NCBI GenBank assembly: GCA_002633025.1
Contig: NMRB01000804.1
Coordinates: 1 to 64,000 of the forward strand
From: Notospermus geniculatus
Taxonomy: Eukaryota; Nemertea; Pilidiophora; Heteronemertea; Lineidae
Length of the DNA stretch: 64,000 nucleotides
Direction: 5' to 3'
Each line of letters opens with the position of its first letter. The first letter of the stretch is position 1. This document shows, piece by piece, positions 31,223 to 42,811 of this stretch. The notes beneath the pieces are model-generated. The model searched no databases. It saw only the letters and a program-made list of their open reading frames with translations, and had not been told where the DNA came from. A program made the translations under genes and the position numbers.

Positions 31223-31469
31223 AAAAGGTTCTAACTCCGCCATTGATTCGTCATAAGGTCAAAGACTGGTGACATTTCGAGCCACTTAGCTTTCTGAAGA
31301 AACATGATAGTGTCTCCCGTCATATCAAAGGGGATTTTTACCCGGTCATATCACGCGTGTTCTCGTGGATTACTCAGTATCGGTTGTAAGAGTGGAAAGG
31401 TACGAGACCCTTCTTCCCAAACCTTGTGTTGTCGTTGATGCAGTTTAAAGGGAGTTGATCGCGTATAGA

Positions 31470-31781
31470 TGTCCTTTACTGACGCAACAACGGTCAAATG
31501 ACTACAAACAATCGGCCATGTTGGCCGTCAAATGGCCGGCAACGACGTGAGAAACCGTCACGTTATGATATTTTACGTCACGATCAGTGTGTTGATGCTG
31601 TGTCCATGCCGTGATATCGCTTGGCATTTTGACGGCCAATATGGCGGCATCGTGTCGTCATGGAAATGTGACGTCACGTGAAGAACCTCTATAGAGGAAG
31701 TGCAGCTATGATTGTGACGTCACTGCCGCGACGAGAGGCCGCCATGTTGGACGTCACGTCCAACGCATTCGTAGCTTCAAA
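31470..31781 (+). mobile_element. Family B copy joined to a B4 half
   Basis: B3 (to about 31,693) ends GAAGAACCTCTATAG and passes directly into a B4 element (GAGGAAGTGCAGC, GTTGGACGTCACGTCCAAC) that stops at the N at 31,782. In copy B the full B4 element and a family A element follow, so about 270 bp are missing here. Confidence 0.85.
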
Positions 31782-32532
31782 NATTTCATGGATAATGGAG
31801 TTTGCACCGTGAATTTGTGTATCCAATGACTGCGCGCCGTTTTGGACAAAAGATCCACATCTTTTTGGGTGATCACCAGTGTTTGCCCGAACGAAAAAAT
31901 AGCCTGGGTCAGTTCGCCACGTTTTTCTGAAACAAGATGTTCTTTTCTAGCTGAAAGTCGTCGCGTCTCGTTGCTAAGCGACCGCGATCGTTAGTTTGGC
32001 TGTGAATGACGTCTGTCTCAATGTTTTGATTGGCAGTCAGCGCGTATCAATACAAAAAAACAAACGTATAAAAACTTGACAGTTTTGCGATACTAGCAGA
32101 CGATTGAGCAGCGCAAAATGGCAGGGTCACGTGACTGGCGATCGTCGAGCATATGTAGGCAATACCCAGCGCGTGTATTCCACAACGAGGCTACGGACGA
32201 ATGAGGTCAAATTTGATTCGTCGTTGACCTGCACAGCAAAACCTCTGATTGGTCCGTTTGCAGACAGCACCGCAGCAGGCTGTAGATGATGTTGACTGCG
32301 TTAAGAAATCCATTCGCTCTATACGCAGACGAGGCCCTGCAGGGGTAGGGTTTAAATCTCATCATTTCTCCTTTAATTCAAATTAAAATCCGTTTCTCGC
32401 CTTTGGCTCCATTCGCACGTCTTTCATTTTTATGAAATATGAGTCTCGCACACAGAAGACAGGAAATTAAACCTTAGACGAGATCCATCTTCTACATATA
32501 CCTATCAACAAAAGGTTCTAAATTGCTAATGT

Positions 32533-32751
32533 GTGCCAGACTTTTCACCGCTGGCTCCATTAACCATTCTGAAGCAATTTTTATTAAATTCCTTCATCGC
32601 CTCCGTCGTGTCCTCAACTTTCAAAGCTTCGGAACCAACCTTTGAAAAACACGAGACGAACTTGGAGCGAAAGACGCCATTAGGTCACGTGACCGTCTTT
32701 AGAAGTCCCGCAGCAAATGAAGGCAATTTGAATAAAAGAAACGTGGACTGA
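32533..32751 (+). CDS. Conserved short ORF, doubtful
   Basis: 72 codons, opening with MPDFSPLAPLTI in non-ATG context. The copy at 46,166-46,399 has an extra 15 bp that keeps the frame and only a few replacements. No domain, no splice sites visible. Frame-preserving change is the only support. Confidence 0.15.
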   Translation: MPDFSPLAPLTILKQFLLNSFIASVVSSTFKASEPTFEKHETNLERKTPLGHVTVFRSPAANEGNLNKRNVD

Positions 32752-32930
32752 AATAATTGTATGTTTATTGGAATAATATTCTAAATATATCCGGGGCAGA
32801 TATAGAATGGATCGTTCTAATTAAGAGATGTTAGCATTGTCTTGTCTGTCGGTAGTAATTTGTGCCTTGAAGCAGACGACGTTAGTTCAGAACTGTCTCG
32901 CTAGGGGGCGATGATTTAACGGTGATCAGG

Positions 32931-33032
32931 TTTAAAGAGACAGGCTTTTCCTTCCCTATCCTGCGCCAAACATACTCGCGTTGAGGGAGACCTCTATTGA
33001 CAGTGTTGTTAAACTACCGCTTATCAACCTCG
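32931..33032. mobile_element. Family K fragment K1
   Basis: TTTAAAGAGACAGG, then GGGAGACCTCTATTGACAG and CCGCTTATCAACCTCG. This is one end of the longer element seen at 37,212 and 39,569. Counterpart at 46,579-46,680. Confidence 0.75.
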
Positions 33033-33361
33033 TATCGTTGTCATTAAAGTATCTGAACCTCTCTAATGCAACATTTAACTTTCTGTGCCCTACCCGACTT
33101 CTATCATTGTGGGTGGTTCTTTTTCTATATGAGAACCCGGCAAGTCAGACGTAGCAATTAGACGGCTGAGAATCGATGGAGTCAGAGAATGAACAGGCGT
33201 CGCTTTCACCGAGCCACAGGTTGGTGGAACGTTGAAATATAAGGTCGAATAACCAGAAATAGATATCTCTCCCGTTTGGGGCAGAAATAATCCAATACCG
33301 GGACTCGGGGGTCGGCGCGATGATATATCATGTCATGATTATGATGAGGTCGATAGACTTT

Positions 33362-33661
33362 GATGGGGACAGTAGAACCTCTATTAATAGGCTCTTATTG
33401 ATGGGGACAGTAGAACCTCTATTAATAGGCTCTTATTGATGGGGACAGTAGAACCTCTATTAATAGGCTCTTATTGATGGGGCAGAAGAACCTCTATTAA
33501 TAGGTTCTTATTGATGGGGCAGTAGAACCTCTATTAATAGGCTCTTATTGATGGGGCAGTAGAACCTCTATTAATAGGCTCTTATTGATGGGGCAGTAGA
33601 ACCTCTATTAATAGGCTCTTATTGATGGGGCAGTAGAACCTCTATTAATAGGCTCTTATTG
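33362..33661. repeat. 37/38-bp minisatellite, eight units
   Basis: Unit GATGGGGACAGTAGAACCTC followed by TATTAATAGGCTCTTATT; the last five units lack one A. Copy B has three units at 47,009-47,123. Confidence 0.95.
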
Positions 33662-33894
33662 ACGTCTTGCGGGAAGAAAACCAAAGATTCATAGGAAGTT
33701 TTGTTAAAACTGATGTCTTTTTTTCATCTAGTGAAAAATATCGCTAGCAAATGGAAAAAAATGAAAGTTAATGGTGATATTACCGATATGGTGATTTTAA
33801 AAAAACTGGAATGAAAGCTAACGTCCACTGTTGCAGGTGTAACAGTAAAGAGTGTCTCCCTGCAAAGAATGTCCGTTTCTTTTGTTTGCACCGT

Positions 33895-33962
33895 CAAAGA
33901 CTCGTGACGCGACATTTTGCTCTGTTTTTGCTCAGTTCGCAGCGCCGCCCTGTCGGGCAAAA
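33895..33962 (-). mobile_element. Family A partial copy
   Basis: GACTCGTGACGCGACATTTT through GTTCGCAGCGCCGCCCTGTC matches the left end of family A, inverted. The rest of the element is missing. Counterpart at 47,347-47,411. Confidence 0.75.
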
Positions 33963-34369
33963 TATTTATGCGGGTTCCTCATCCTTCTGGCTCATTGTTG
34001 TAAAATCTCTCCGCTAATAATTTCATTCGCTGTTTTCCTCGAGTTTTTCTTAAAATGCGTTATTCTGACTTGAAATGCTTCAAAATCTGTGTAAATATGT
34101 CAAACATGTCAAATTCAAAACAGTCTGATTCTGTAGCTTGCCGTCGGTGATGTTTTAATGTCGGCGTTGTGAGATAATTAAAGGTTCAAATTTGTCGCTG
34201 AGGCAAAATATCAGATTTCAGATTCCACCAGGTACTTATTAAAGAAAAAAAATTATCCGAATGTTGGAAAATGAGTTGAAATTATTCAAAATATGATTGT
34301 GGGTGTGTTGAGTGTGTAGAATAATTATGGGGTGATATCTGGAGAGAGATGCCTTGGTCTTGATTACGA

Positions 34370-34745
34370 ATAGGAAATCTAAACGTCTCTCTTGACTGAG
34401 CTGAGCGTCGCCACAAACAACAACCCATGCACGAAAACATAAGACTGTAACATCTAAACGTGTCTCTTGCCTGTACTGACCGCCGCCACAGAACAATCGA
34501 TACACGAAAACGTAATACTGAACAGTACAGTACGTCACCTCCGAAAAATCCCAAACGAAAACGTAACATTGCAATATCTAAATCTCTCTCTTTACTATAC
34601 TGAACGTTGCCACAGAAAAAAAATTAAACACGAAAACGTAACAATGCAACATCTAAATGCCTGTATTTACTATACTGGTCAAAGAAAAATCAACGAACGG
34701 AAACGTAACACTGCAACTTCTGAGCGTCTCTCTTTGTTATGTCTA
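34370..34745. repeat. ~75-bp degenerate tandem repeat
   Basis: About five units share CACGAAAACGTAACA, GCAACATCTAAA, CGTCTCTCTTTACTATACTG and GCCACAGA. Counterpart 47,824-48,190. ORFs on both strands derive from the array. Confidence 0.88.
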
Positions 34746-34876
34746 CCAAGTCTTCTATGATTCAATATCGGGTTGAGATCGTTGGGTAAATACTCCGCGT
34801 TATTGCTTGTTAGCTTTGTTTATTGTGAGTTGGCTTCGCGTACAAACCCTCTGTCGGCTGATTCACCGACGAGAAA

Positions 34877-35168
34877 GCTATGAGGCTATTAGGTTATGAG
34901 GCTATGAGGAGGATATGAGCTATGAGGCTGTGAGTTTATTAGACTTTGAGGGAATGAAGCTATGAGGTTTTGAGGCTGTGAGTTCTTCAGACTTTGATGT
35001 TGAGATGTTATGAGGTAAGAGGCGATAACTTATAAGGTTATGAGTCCATGAGGTGACGGGGCTGTGAGGCTATGAGGTTATAAGGCAATGAGGTTATGAG
35101 ACAACGAGGTTGTGAGGCTATGAGGTTATGAGGCTATGAGGCTATGAGGTTATGAGGCTATGAGTTCT
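34877..35168. repeat. CTATGAGG simple tandem array
   Basis: Degenerate 8-bp (GCTATGAG/GTTATGAG) repeat over about 290 bp; similar length in copy B (48,321-48,620). Confidence 0.95.
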
Positions 35169-35268
35169 GGTTGGTAAAACCAGCTAATTTGAGATCGCCT
35201 ATCGTCGATTATCACGTGATCAACCGTTTCAACCAATCAGAGCGTTTTCTTTCGGCTTCTTTTCTGCC

Positions 35269-35404
35269 AATAGGGAGTTTTCGCAAAGCCCCCGAAACGC
35301 CAAAGCCAACGCCAAACCTATTGTTCGATGCCACGAAGAGAGCACCGAACAAAAGGATAGACGTTCGCGTTGGCGTTTCGGGGTCTTTGCGAAAACTCCC
35401 TATT
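35269..35404. mobile_element. MITE-like family I
   Basis: Terminal inverted repeats AATAGGGAGTTTTCGCAAAG and CTTTGCGAAAACTCCCTATT, with CCCGAAACGCCAA inside pairing with TTGGCGTTTCGGG. 136 bp. ORF 35,171-35,422 is driven by it. The counterpart at 48,723 is nearly identical. Confidence 0.9.
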
Positions 35405-35911
35405 CACGTGAATTATACGTGAATGGACAGCAGGCGATTCCCATCTGAGTGTAAACCCTAGCGATGAGATATGGAACCAATCTACCAGAGGCGTGCAATC
35501 GTCTGAAAATCGCCTGTAATTGTTTGTGTAATATTCCATAGAAAACCTTACAAAAACATCATCAAAAACAAGATGAAAGGTCGACGAACGCGGGCAATTT
35601 TCTCGGCGGATCAAATGATTGTTTGATGAGAAAGTTCCCTCATTTCTGTGGGTTGATGGTTGGTGGAAGTATAAAGGAGGGTCTCGCCTTCAAGATGAAA
35701 GCCCATCTCACAAATTGGGTTTAATTGGACTCAATCACCAGAGATGATGAATCAGAACCGGGGACTGCGAATCAGATGATAGGTATATTATCGTGCGAAT
35801 CGGTGGCTGTTTTCGTGATGATGGCTCTTTTCCTGTCAGTGCTGCTAAAAATAGATCAAAGATTTGCGAATATCCTGAACACAAGGCCAGGGGCAGAGGT
35901 ACTATGTGGCG

Positions 35912-36170
35912 CACTCTCCAAGCAGAGCAAATGTATCTCACTCTCCATGCAGGGATACTAATTAAGGTGTCGCACTCTTTACGCAGAGATGCTAACGTAT
36001 TACACTCTCCAAGCAGAGATTCCGGTATGTTTTTCACTCTCCAAGCAGAGTTGTCAACGTTTCAAACTCTCCAAGCAGAGTTGCGAACGTATCACACTCT
36101 CCAAGCTGAGATTCTAATGTTTTCCACTCTCCAAGCAGTGATACTCAGTTTTTTACTCTCCAAGCAGAGA
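35912..36170. repeat. CACTCTCCAAGCAGAG minisatellite
   Basis: About nine degenerate units of 27-33 bp. Conserved cores CACTCTCCAAGCAGAG separated by variable GTATCTC/ACGTAT segments. Counterpart 49,358-49,612. Confidence 0.93.
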
Positions 36171-36437
36171 ACTGGTCCCCGTTTGACACTTTATTGGAAA
36201 AATGCGTTCTCCTGTCAAAATAAAACTTGCCACTTTTTCTCAATGCGGAATTAATTACGCGAAAAAATCTTAAAATATCAGCCTTGCATCAAAGTCCAAT
36301 AAACCATGCGAATTCCGATAATTGGGTTTTCATTTTTACAATGCCAATACCACAGGTTATTGTTTTTGTATCGGATCATTCCATGAAAACGGGTAAACAT
36401 CCACCTCTACTCTCCAATGAAGAAAATTCAAACTACG

Positions 36438-36475
36438 GCCGCTTGGAGGCGCTGCGAGCTCTGTTTCGACGTTTG
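36438..36475. mobile_element. Family A-like stub
   Basis: CCGCTTGGAGGCGCTGCGAG followed by TTTCGACGTTTGGTC resembles the two ends of family A collapsed together. Counterpart near 49,881. Confidence 0.5.
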
Positions 36476-36769
36476 GTCTTATCTTTAAGTGGTCTTATTT
36501 TTAATCGTGGCCTTACTTTTAAAGTGATTTAGTCGTGGAAGTTAAAAATGACACAAAGAAATTCACAATTTCAAAATTACAAATATCGTATTTTACCGGA
36601 ATGCATCCCAAGACAAGCCGAGATTTGCATTCAACCGTATTCTAAATGCAATTCGAAGGCAGCAAAGCCACAGCAGTTGCGCAAATATATGATATTAGGC
36701 ACTAAATTCCAGATGTTAGTAACGTAATAGATTCAAAATGGCGGAGTTGATGGTCTATTCAGACACTTT

Positions 36770-36996
36770 GATTGGTTGATCAGTTCGCTTTAAACTGTGA
36801 GCCACGCTTCAAGAGTCGACAACCAAAAGTTGAGACGCGAACACTTGCCAATAAGATTAAATACTTGCAGTCAAGCATAAAATGGTATTCATCCTCCAGG
36901 GAACAGTTTAATTTCCTGAACTCTGTCGGCAAGATTTCTGAAGCAAACATTAGAAACCTGCTAAGATTTGATCACAAACCACAATACTTGATCTAA
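36770..36996 (+). CDS. Conserved 74-codon ORF, doubtful
   Basis: Begins with TTG (VDQFALNCEPRFKSRQPKVE in translation after the first codon) and ends HKPQYLI. Copy B (50,240-50,464) shows two silent changes and one R-to-P replacement. Lysine/asparagine-rich, no recognised domain. Just upstream AAAATGGCGGAG is a good start context, but that frame stops after 14 codons. Possible exon fragment. Confidence 0.2.
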
Positions 36997-37211
36997 CGTT
37001 TATCTACATTTTAGACAACATTGCACGCGTGTTTGCGGTATACTTGGGTTGAAATGAACTTTTCGCCGCGTCGAATAATTTAATTTCAGGGAGAGGTAAG
37101 CGCCGATGAGGCGTGAAATTGAGAAAAGTGCAATTTGTGATCGTTCAGAGAGTGGCCGCTAGGTGTCTCTGCGCAGGAATCCGCGAGAGAGTAGACTAAA
37201 TAAAGCCGAGA

Positions 37212-37474
37212 TTAAACGGCCACAATATTTCCACTTTTTGTCGACAGACGGCGCCACCGGCGGTGATTGCATCATTCTCCAATTGATTTGCCTTTCGCCC
37301 CAGTGTCGGAGAATGTATGATTACAATACAATGCATACGTGGATTCCCTAGGAACGAGATTTACTCTACATGGGGCGAGGTTGATAAGCGGTAGTTTAAC
37401 AACATGTCAATAGATGTCTCCCTTTACGCGGGTATGTTTAGCGCAGGATAGGAAGGGACACAGTGCCTCTTTAA
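37212..37474. mobile_element. Family K, near-complete copy K2
   Basis: Left end ATTAAACGGCCACAATATTT and right end GGACACAGTGCCTCTTTAAA are imperfect inverted repeats. Inside are GGTGATTGCATCATTCTCC, GGTTGATAAGCGGTAGTT and TGTCAATAGATGTCTCCC. Counterpart 50,680-50,944. Confidence 0.8.
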
Positions 37475-38019
37475 ACACACTACTTGAGCCAATGCTCTTT
37501 GTCGGAATGTCGGTCTGTGCGGGGGGGGGCACAGGGGACAATCCTGAGCCGCGAATAGTCTCGTATATTTCAACTAGAATTTAAAAAATTTACAATTAGT
37601 GAAACTTCTGAGTGATTTCTAAAAGTCGGCTTCATTGTGTTGTCAGGACCAAACCCTAGCGGAATATGGAACAGTCGCCATTTTCTGATTGCCTCATGTT
37701 TTTGTTAACGCGCCAAATCCCGTGGGAAATCTCGCAGCACCGACAACAATTCGTCTGCCAAACTGCATCCTGAAACAACGTCAACATTTCTGTCTTGTTA
37801 TCAGACCCAGCTGGACTGTAACAAATACTTTCTTTTGTCCTGTTTCTTATTATGTTACAACCCGATGATATATTACCTTTGCCGTTCAACAAAGCAAGTC
37901 CGGTCGTCTGCCGCTATTGATATTGGTCGTTTTTTTCATGGCGGGGATTGGCGTCCACAACACTTTGAATTATGGGCGGTATTTTCCGCCAAAAATAGAA
38001 ATCGAATGCAAGCGAATCC

Positions 38020-38130
38020 CAAGTTCAGACGTCATCCATAATAACGTGGAGGCCATGGCTAACGTTTGTGACGTTCTAGGAGAGCTCACAGGCGGCCTCT
38101 TTTGGCAGTAAAGCTTCTCATTTCTTAGGG
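38020..38130. mobile_element. Family C-like remnant
   Basis: GACGTCATCCATAATAACGT, GTGACGTTCTAGGAGAGCTC, GGCGGCCTCTTTTGGCAGTA and AGCTTCTCA follow the order of family C right arms in degraded form. The copy at 51,459-51,575 carries an extra GTCATATTTTGTGAC. Confidence 0.6.
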
Positions 38131-38253
38131 TTAGGTGCCGAATGAAGCTGGTGCTGCCGTCTGCTAGAACTACCACACCCAAAGAAACCCAAGATTTTAT
38201 CGGCTATACTCAACATCTCGCCGACCCGGAACAAATTTACACAGTCCTGTTTA

Positions 38254-39105
38254 CACCAAGCTCCTCCTAGTAGCAGTAGTTGTGCTGCTCCTCAACGAAG
38301 ACAGCCAATCACGATGGCCCATCTCGGAATGTTTTGATCATGAGTTGCTCTGTTGTAAAAAAATAACAAAACTCGGCGGGTGTCGACGTAGGGAAATCAA
38401 GTTTAGGGAGTTTGCGCACACCACACCGGAAATATGTAGTATCGATTCGGCAATTTCCGTCATCATTCGGTTGTTTCCGTTATAAATCTGATAAGTGAGC
38501 GTGTTAGACAGTGCTGGTTATAAAAACCATTGTGTATGTCATTTCCTGAATCGCGAACGATTTCCTTCTTTGATGATGCCTGGAGTGTGCGTCTTAGGGA
38601 GCATTTCCTTCTTATCGGCTATGCGTGGAGCGTGCGTCTATGATAGCATACTAGCAGACGACGGCGACTTCCGTTGCCACAATGGCGCACGATGTAAACA
38701 CAACGTGTCGAGGAAATTACTCGAGTGCCTCACAGGTTTCCTTTATCACGCAATTTTCAAACGGAGCAACTGTGGCCATCATCGATTTTGTGAAATTCTT
38801 TTAGTCTTCGGGTTTTCTCGGAAATGGTCGATAATTTCCGGCTTCCTCGCCGAGGCTAAAGCTGCCTATTGAAGGTGGATTGTCGTAGCTTAATTGGGCT
38901 GGGATCAATGTTACTCTGTCCTTAATATCGAATATTTGGCCTTCAGAAGGAAATGTGAGAGCCAACCAGTCATCTAATGTACAACTCACTAATTATTGGT
39001 GATCTATCCATGATAGATCGTCCTCTTGCCCTGAAACCCGACCTCATGGTAGCCGCACGAACGCCCTCAGCGTTGTAAAATGTGGTAAGCACGGGAGTGC
39101 AGACT
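38254..39105. other. Spacer between the 10-kb copies, left part
   Basis: Unique sequence. ORF 38,495-38,872 (125 codons) starts with GTG and has several cysteines but no recognised motif or splice support. Confidence 0.35.
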
Positions 39106-39107
39106 GT

Positions 39108-39163
39108 GACGTGAAAAAAGGTACAACCGCTCACAGCGCCTCCTAGTGGCGGCAGTTCTGCAT
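39108..39163 (+). mobile_element. Family A right-end fragment
   Basis: GACGTGAAAAAAGGTACAAC, CGCTCACAGCGCCTCCTAGT and GGCGGCAGTTCTGCA: only the right end is left. Confidence 0.85.
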
Positions 39164-39192
39164 GTTTGCCATTGAGGTGACGTCGACAGTGA

Positions 39193-39229
39193 TGATGCTG
39201 CTGCTGATGATGATGATGATGATGATGTA
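39193..39229. repeat. GATGAT/CTGCTG microsatellite
   Basis: Triplet repeat GATGATGCTGCTGCTGATGA continuing as GAT repeats. Confidence 0.9.
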
Positions 39230-39568
39230 AGCGTGGGAGTGTAGTGAGTAAGGAGGCAATCAGACGGAACCCATCTCTGGCGAAACACTATTGAAATTTC
39301 CAAACTTCTTTCTGTCGTGTCGGTCTCTCTTGGTGTGCCTGCATCGATTCCATGCCGTCAATCAGTCCGGTCTATGCGCATATTCGATCTCTTTCAACTC
39401 ATTAACGGTTTTAATTAGTGTAATTAGATATTTGTAGCCATGGAAACAATGGCCGTGATCAATCAAGGGGAAAGGTCACGTGATTGCATCGGTTTGGTTG
39501 GGAGACGATGAGTTATTTTGTGGGTTTGTCGAGATGAATATTCAAGCGGGTTCCTCAGTGAATGGCTC

Positions 39569-39840
39569 TTAAAGGGTCACTGCATTCCATCCCTATCCTG
39601 CCCTAGACATTCCCGCGTTAAGAGAGACCTCTATTGACAATGTTGTTAAACTACTGCTTATCAACCTCGCTCCATGTAAAATAATTCTCGTTCCTACTGT
39701 ATCCACGTCTGCATTGTATTGTAATCATACATTCTCCAACACTGGGACGAAAGGCAGAACTACGGTATTGGAGAATGATGCAATCACCGCCAGTGGCGTC
39801 GGCTGTCGAAAAAAATTGGCAATGTCGCCGGTGGCTCTTT
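39569..39840. mobile_element. Family K copy K3
   Basis: Opposite orientation to K2: TTAAAGGGTCACTGC, GAGAGACCTCTATTGACA, ACTGCTTATCAACCTCGC, GGAGAATGATGCAATCACCG. Its end is interrupted by family J. Confidence 0.8.
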
Positions 39841-39993
39841 AGGCCCAGGCGCAAATTGACGGCAAATCTCAATGTGGTAGGGGTGTTTTTAAAGTCGACT
39901 GACCCGTCTGAATGACGAGTCCAACAGCTTGGGTCAGTCGACTTTAAAAACACCCCCACCGCATTGAGTTTTGCCGCAAATGTGCGCCTGGCC
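39841..39993. mobile_element. MITE-like family J
   Basis: Inverted arms of about 65 bp: GGCCCAGGCGCAAATTGACG and GGGTGTTTTTAAAGTCGACT on the left, AGTCGACTTTAAAAACACCC and GTGCGCCTGGCC on the right, with a spacer of about 25 bp. Flanking TA on each side fits a TA target duplication, as in Tc1/mariner-type MITEs. Confidence 0.88.
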
Positions 39994-40767
39994 TATTAAA
40001 TCCAGTTTTCCGGAATGTTTCCGGAGCGACTTGGCTGACGACGTGGGAATTATGCCCCCTCCGCTTCGGAGCTGAGCAAATTCACACTGTTGAGGATGTA
40101 GCTATGAAACTTCCTTGGCGAGGTATACATATCTTCGCTGTAGCGTTCATAAAGTCCTGGCAGTAATTAGACTCGGCTTAACGAGGTCCGCCTAACAAGA
40201 CCAGCCAACAAGGTCAAACTAAGCGATCATATATCACCAAATTAATCGATATTACATACCGTTAGTCTATTGGTAGAAATAATTAGTTGCTTTTATATTA
40301 GGTCACGTGATTCTCGCGTTATTAGCGGAGTTAATGAGGATATTCGAGACGGGGCGAACATCGATGATGATCGAAAATCGATGTCTTCGCAGACACGACG
40401 AATGTGTGTTTTTTGGGGAAACAATGAAAAATACATTTACAAGAGATCACGTCAGGTGGCGCTCTCTGAGCTGGAGCTTGTCCATGAACTCTGGGTCGGG
40501 CTTGTACTTCCCTATGTGGTCTCAGTATTCTGATAGGTATAGGCCTAATGAAAATGAAAACAGTCCAGTTTACGAGTCCTTATGGAGTCCTTGTAAATAA
40601 GATCCCGGCCATTTTGAATAATTAATCATTCCCGCAGTGCTGCCACCTATCGGCTGGTATTGACAGTAACAGGGCTCCACAGTGGCAGTCTATCTGACTG
40701 CATCTCGGATCTTTTCACGGATTGAATAATGACCAGACGTATCGTCACTTTAAAGACGTTAATTAAC
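39994..40767. other. Unrecognised spacer sequence
   Basis: Includes CTCGGCTTAACGAGGTCCGC near 40,171, weakly like pogo-type ends. ORFs 40,270-40,533 and 40,307-40,600 overlap in different frames without support. Confidence 0.3.
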
Positions 40768-40964
40768 GTTTTATCCCGACAGGGCGGCGCTGCGAGCGGT
40801 TGTATCAAAGAAATTGAAATTGAATTGAAGACATCAAAAATAGTGCGGCGCAGTGCAGTGTTTCGTGTGACGAAGTCTAGACGCAGTGCAACACGGACGA
40901 GACGTCGGAAAAAGGTACAACCGCTCACAGCGCCTCCTAGCGGCGGCAGTTCTGCAGGATCTTC
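40768..40964 (+). mobile_element. MITE-like family A, copy A8
   Basis: Complete ends (TTTTATCCCGACAGGGCGGC; ACAACCGCTCACAGCGCCTC). The middle has an unusual AAATTGAAATTGAATTGAAG stretch, and the core GACGCAGTGCAACACGGACG is kept. Confidence 0.9.
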
Positions 40965-41274
40965 ATTAATCATGTATTCTTCACCTGCTTTGATTCTAAC
41001 CTTTCTTTCCTTTGCAAATGGACCTCAAAGGAATAATAAATGAGGAAGGGTTGTTCATGAATAATGTTGGTCACGTCCTGGGAGAATCGCCAGGTCTAAT
41101 TTGAAAGTCTTCTGGGCCTTGACCGCCGGTGTAACACCGCCCTTCCGACACTCAGGAAGGCTCGCTGACTTGGTCCATCTGTGCCCCTCTCCCGATACTT
41201 CAAATTGACATTGTCATTGCGGGGGGGGGGGGGGNNNNNNNGCAGCGATGTTAATGACGATGTCAGTTTTGCAA
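40965..41274. other. Spacer end with poly-G and gap
   Basis: Poly-G at 41,221-41,234 runs into seven Ns (41,235-41,241) just before copy B. No gene recognised. Confidence 0.6.
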
Positions 41275-41284
41275 AGCAGTTCCA

Positions 41285-41475
41285 CCAGCTGCCAATGCAC
41301 CACCCAGTCTCTCCAGAAACCTTCTGACGAACTCGACCAGTAGCTCATTCAGCGCATCACTCGGTACTTTGAGACAAAGTCGTCTCGATTGGGAACGAAC
41401 CGGCGGCCTCCCGATCTGTCGTCCTACCACATGCACTACGCCACTCTCCTTGGTACCACTCCGACTACAGAAAAT
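41285..41475 (-). mobile_element. tRNA-derived SINE (copy B)
   Basis: Counterpart of 28,000-28,230, lacking several short insertions present in copy A. GCCGGTTCGTTCCCAATC on the minus strand is the B-box region. Confidence 0.5.
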
Positions 41476-41730
41476 GCACAGGGCAGAATGAAAGAACCTC
41501 CGCGATTGGTAGAAATGACGCGTAAACATCACCAGTTCTTCATCGTCTCTTCTCCTAATTAATATTCATGAGGTGTGTTGAACCCAGGTCATGTCCTCCA
41601 TTCGTTTATGTCTTGAAGTAATCCGCCGGTTGGGGATTCGTGGTCAACTGAACATAATGAATTATGTACGATATTGATGGGAGTGGAGACAAAGAAGACG
41701 TGTTCAACATTACAATGAGGAATCGCTTGA

Positions 41731-41902
41731 CTTTTTATCCCGACAGGCGGCGCTGCGAGCGGTTTTACAAAGACGTTAACAACAGAGCAAATCAGTGTGT
41801 CATGACGTCGCGTCGTGACTCCTTGACGCAGTGCAACAGGGATAAAACGTCGAAAAAGGTACAACCGCTCACAGCGCCTCCTAGTGGTTGTAGTTCTGCA
41901 GG
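41731..41902 (+). mobile_element. MITE-like family A (A4 counterpart)
   Basis: Same insertion as 28,479-28,654, with GCGGTTTTACAAAG in place of GCGGTTGTACAAAG. Confidence 0.92.
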
Positions 41903-42811
41903 TTGCTCATTGAAATGATGATGGCAGACTAGATCTAGTTCGTCCCGGTAGGTGGCAGCAGCGGGCCCGGGACGGACCAATCAGCAAGTAGGCATGTCGT
42001 GCTCTTTTTTATACGGGTGTCTTGTGCTTTTGACGTCAGTCATCGATTAAAATGTCGAAGTCATTAAGTTGTGTGCGATTTACCGGTATGTGGAAGAGAA
42101 TCCTATCTGGATGATACTCAGGAATTCTCTAGTTCCACAATACGACACTAGATGGCACTATGAAATCATTCCATCTGGCGCGTAACATCATGCATTATTT
42201 CTTTGATTATGATTGATGTCACCAGTCCAGCGATAATAAAACTTATGAGAATCTTTCTTTTATTTTCATGTTTTCACCATCATCGATTTTGGCAAATACA
42301 GAAGGTAAGTTGTTTATGATTTTGTCGCTAGGCGCTGGAATGCCTACTTTTAAAACAACAAACTTCGGAATCTTCTTTCATCAGCTTTTCGTTTCATTTG
42401 CTTGTGAAACAAACGGCCTTGAATCCTCCTCTCTGGGATAGATGTACTTTCACTGAAAAAGTTGGTTATTGACCTATTACATTAGAATCCAAAACGTGTG
42501 CATAAAAAAACCGGAAGCCCTCCCGAGAACGTTAAAACACAAATTCCTACGTTGAACTCGCGTAATAACATTTGCCGAACATCAAACAAAATCCATAATA
42601 TTTACAACCGTGAGTATTTCCCATTAAACACGTTATATTGAAACGGAAAATGCGTTTTATTGAAATTCCATGGGGTGCGATGCCGATTTATTTTTGCGTT
42701 TGATTGCATACAAATGGGTCGCTATTTACAAAAATAATGATGCCGCAAATATATCATTGAGTATTTGAACGGCACTGATCTCTGTGGTGTACTGTTATAG
42801 TTAGCAAAATC

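Larger units (their letters stand above)
27976..38253. repeat. 10.3-kb duplication, copy A
   Basis: Runs from AGCAGTTCCACCAGCTGCC, one base after the N at 27,975, to CACAGTCCTGTTTA. Every landmark recurs in order at 41,275-51,686: SINE, MITE A4, B2, B3, ORF 32,533-32,751, minisatellites, MITE I, K2. Differences are scattered substitutions, small indels, and large minisatellite and MITE changes. The stretches 28,655-29,560, 30,298-31,470, 31,783-32,930, 36,170-36,770 and 37,475-38,020 show no recognised gene. Confidence 0.95.

Noticed and set aside
35793-36254. 153-codon ORF (and 49,352-49,696)
   Set aside because: Reads through the CACTCTCCAAGCAGAG array and the frame changes between copies because of a 4-bp deletion.
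38495-38872. Cysteine-containing 125-codon ORF
   Set aside because: Starts at GTG, no motif, not in a duplicated block that could test it.
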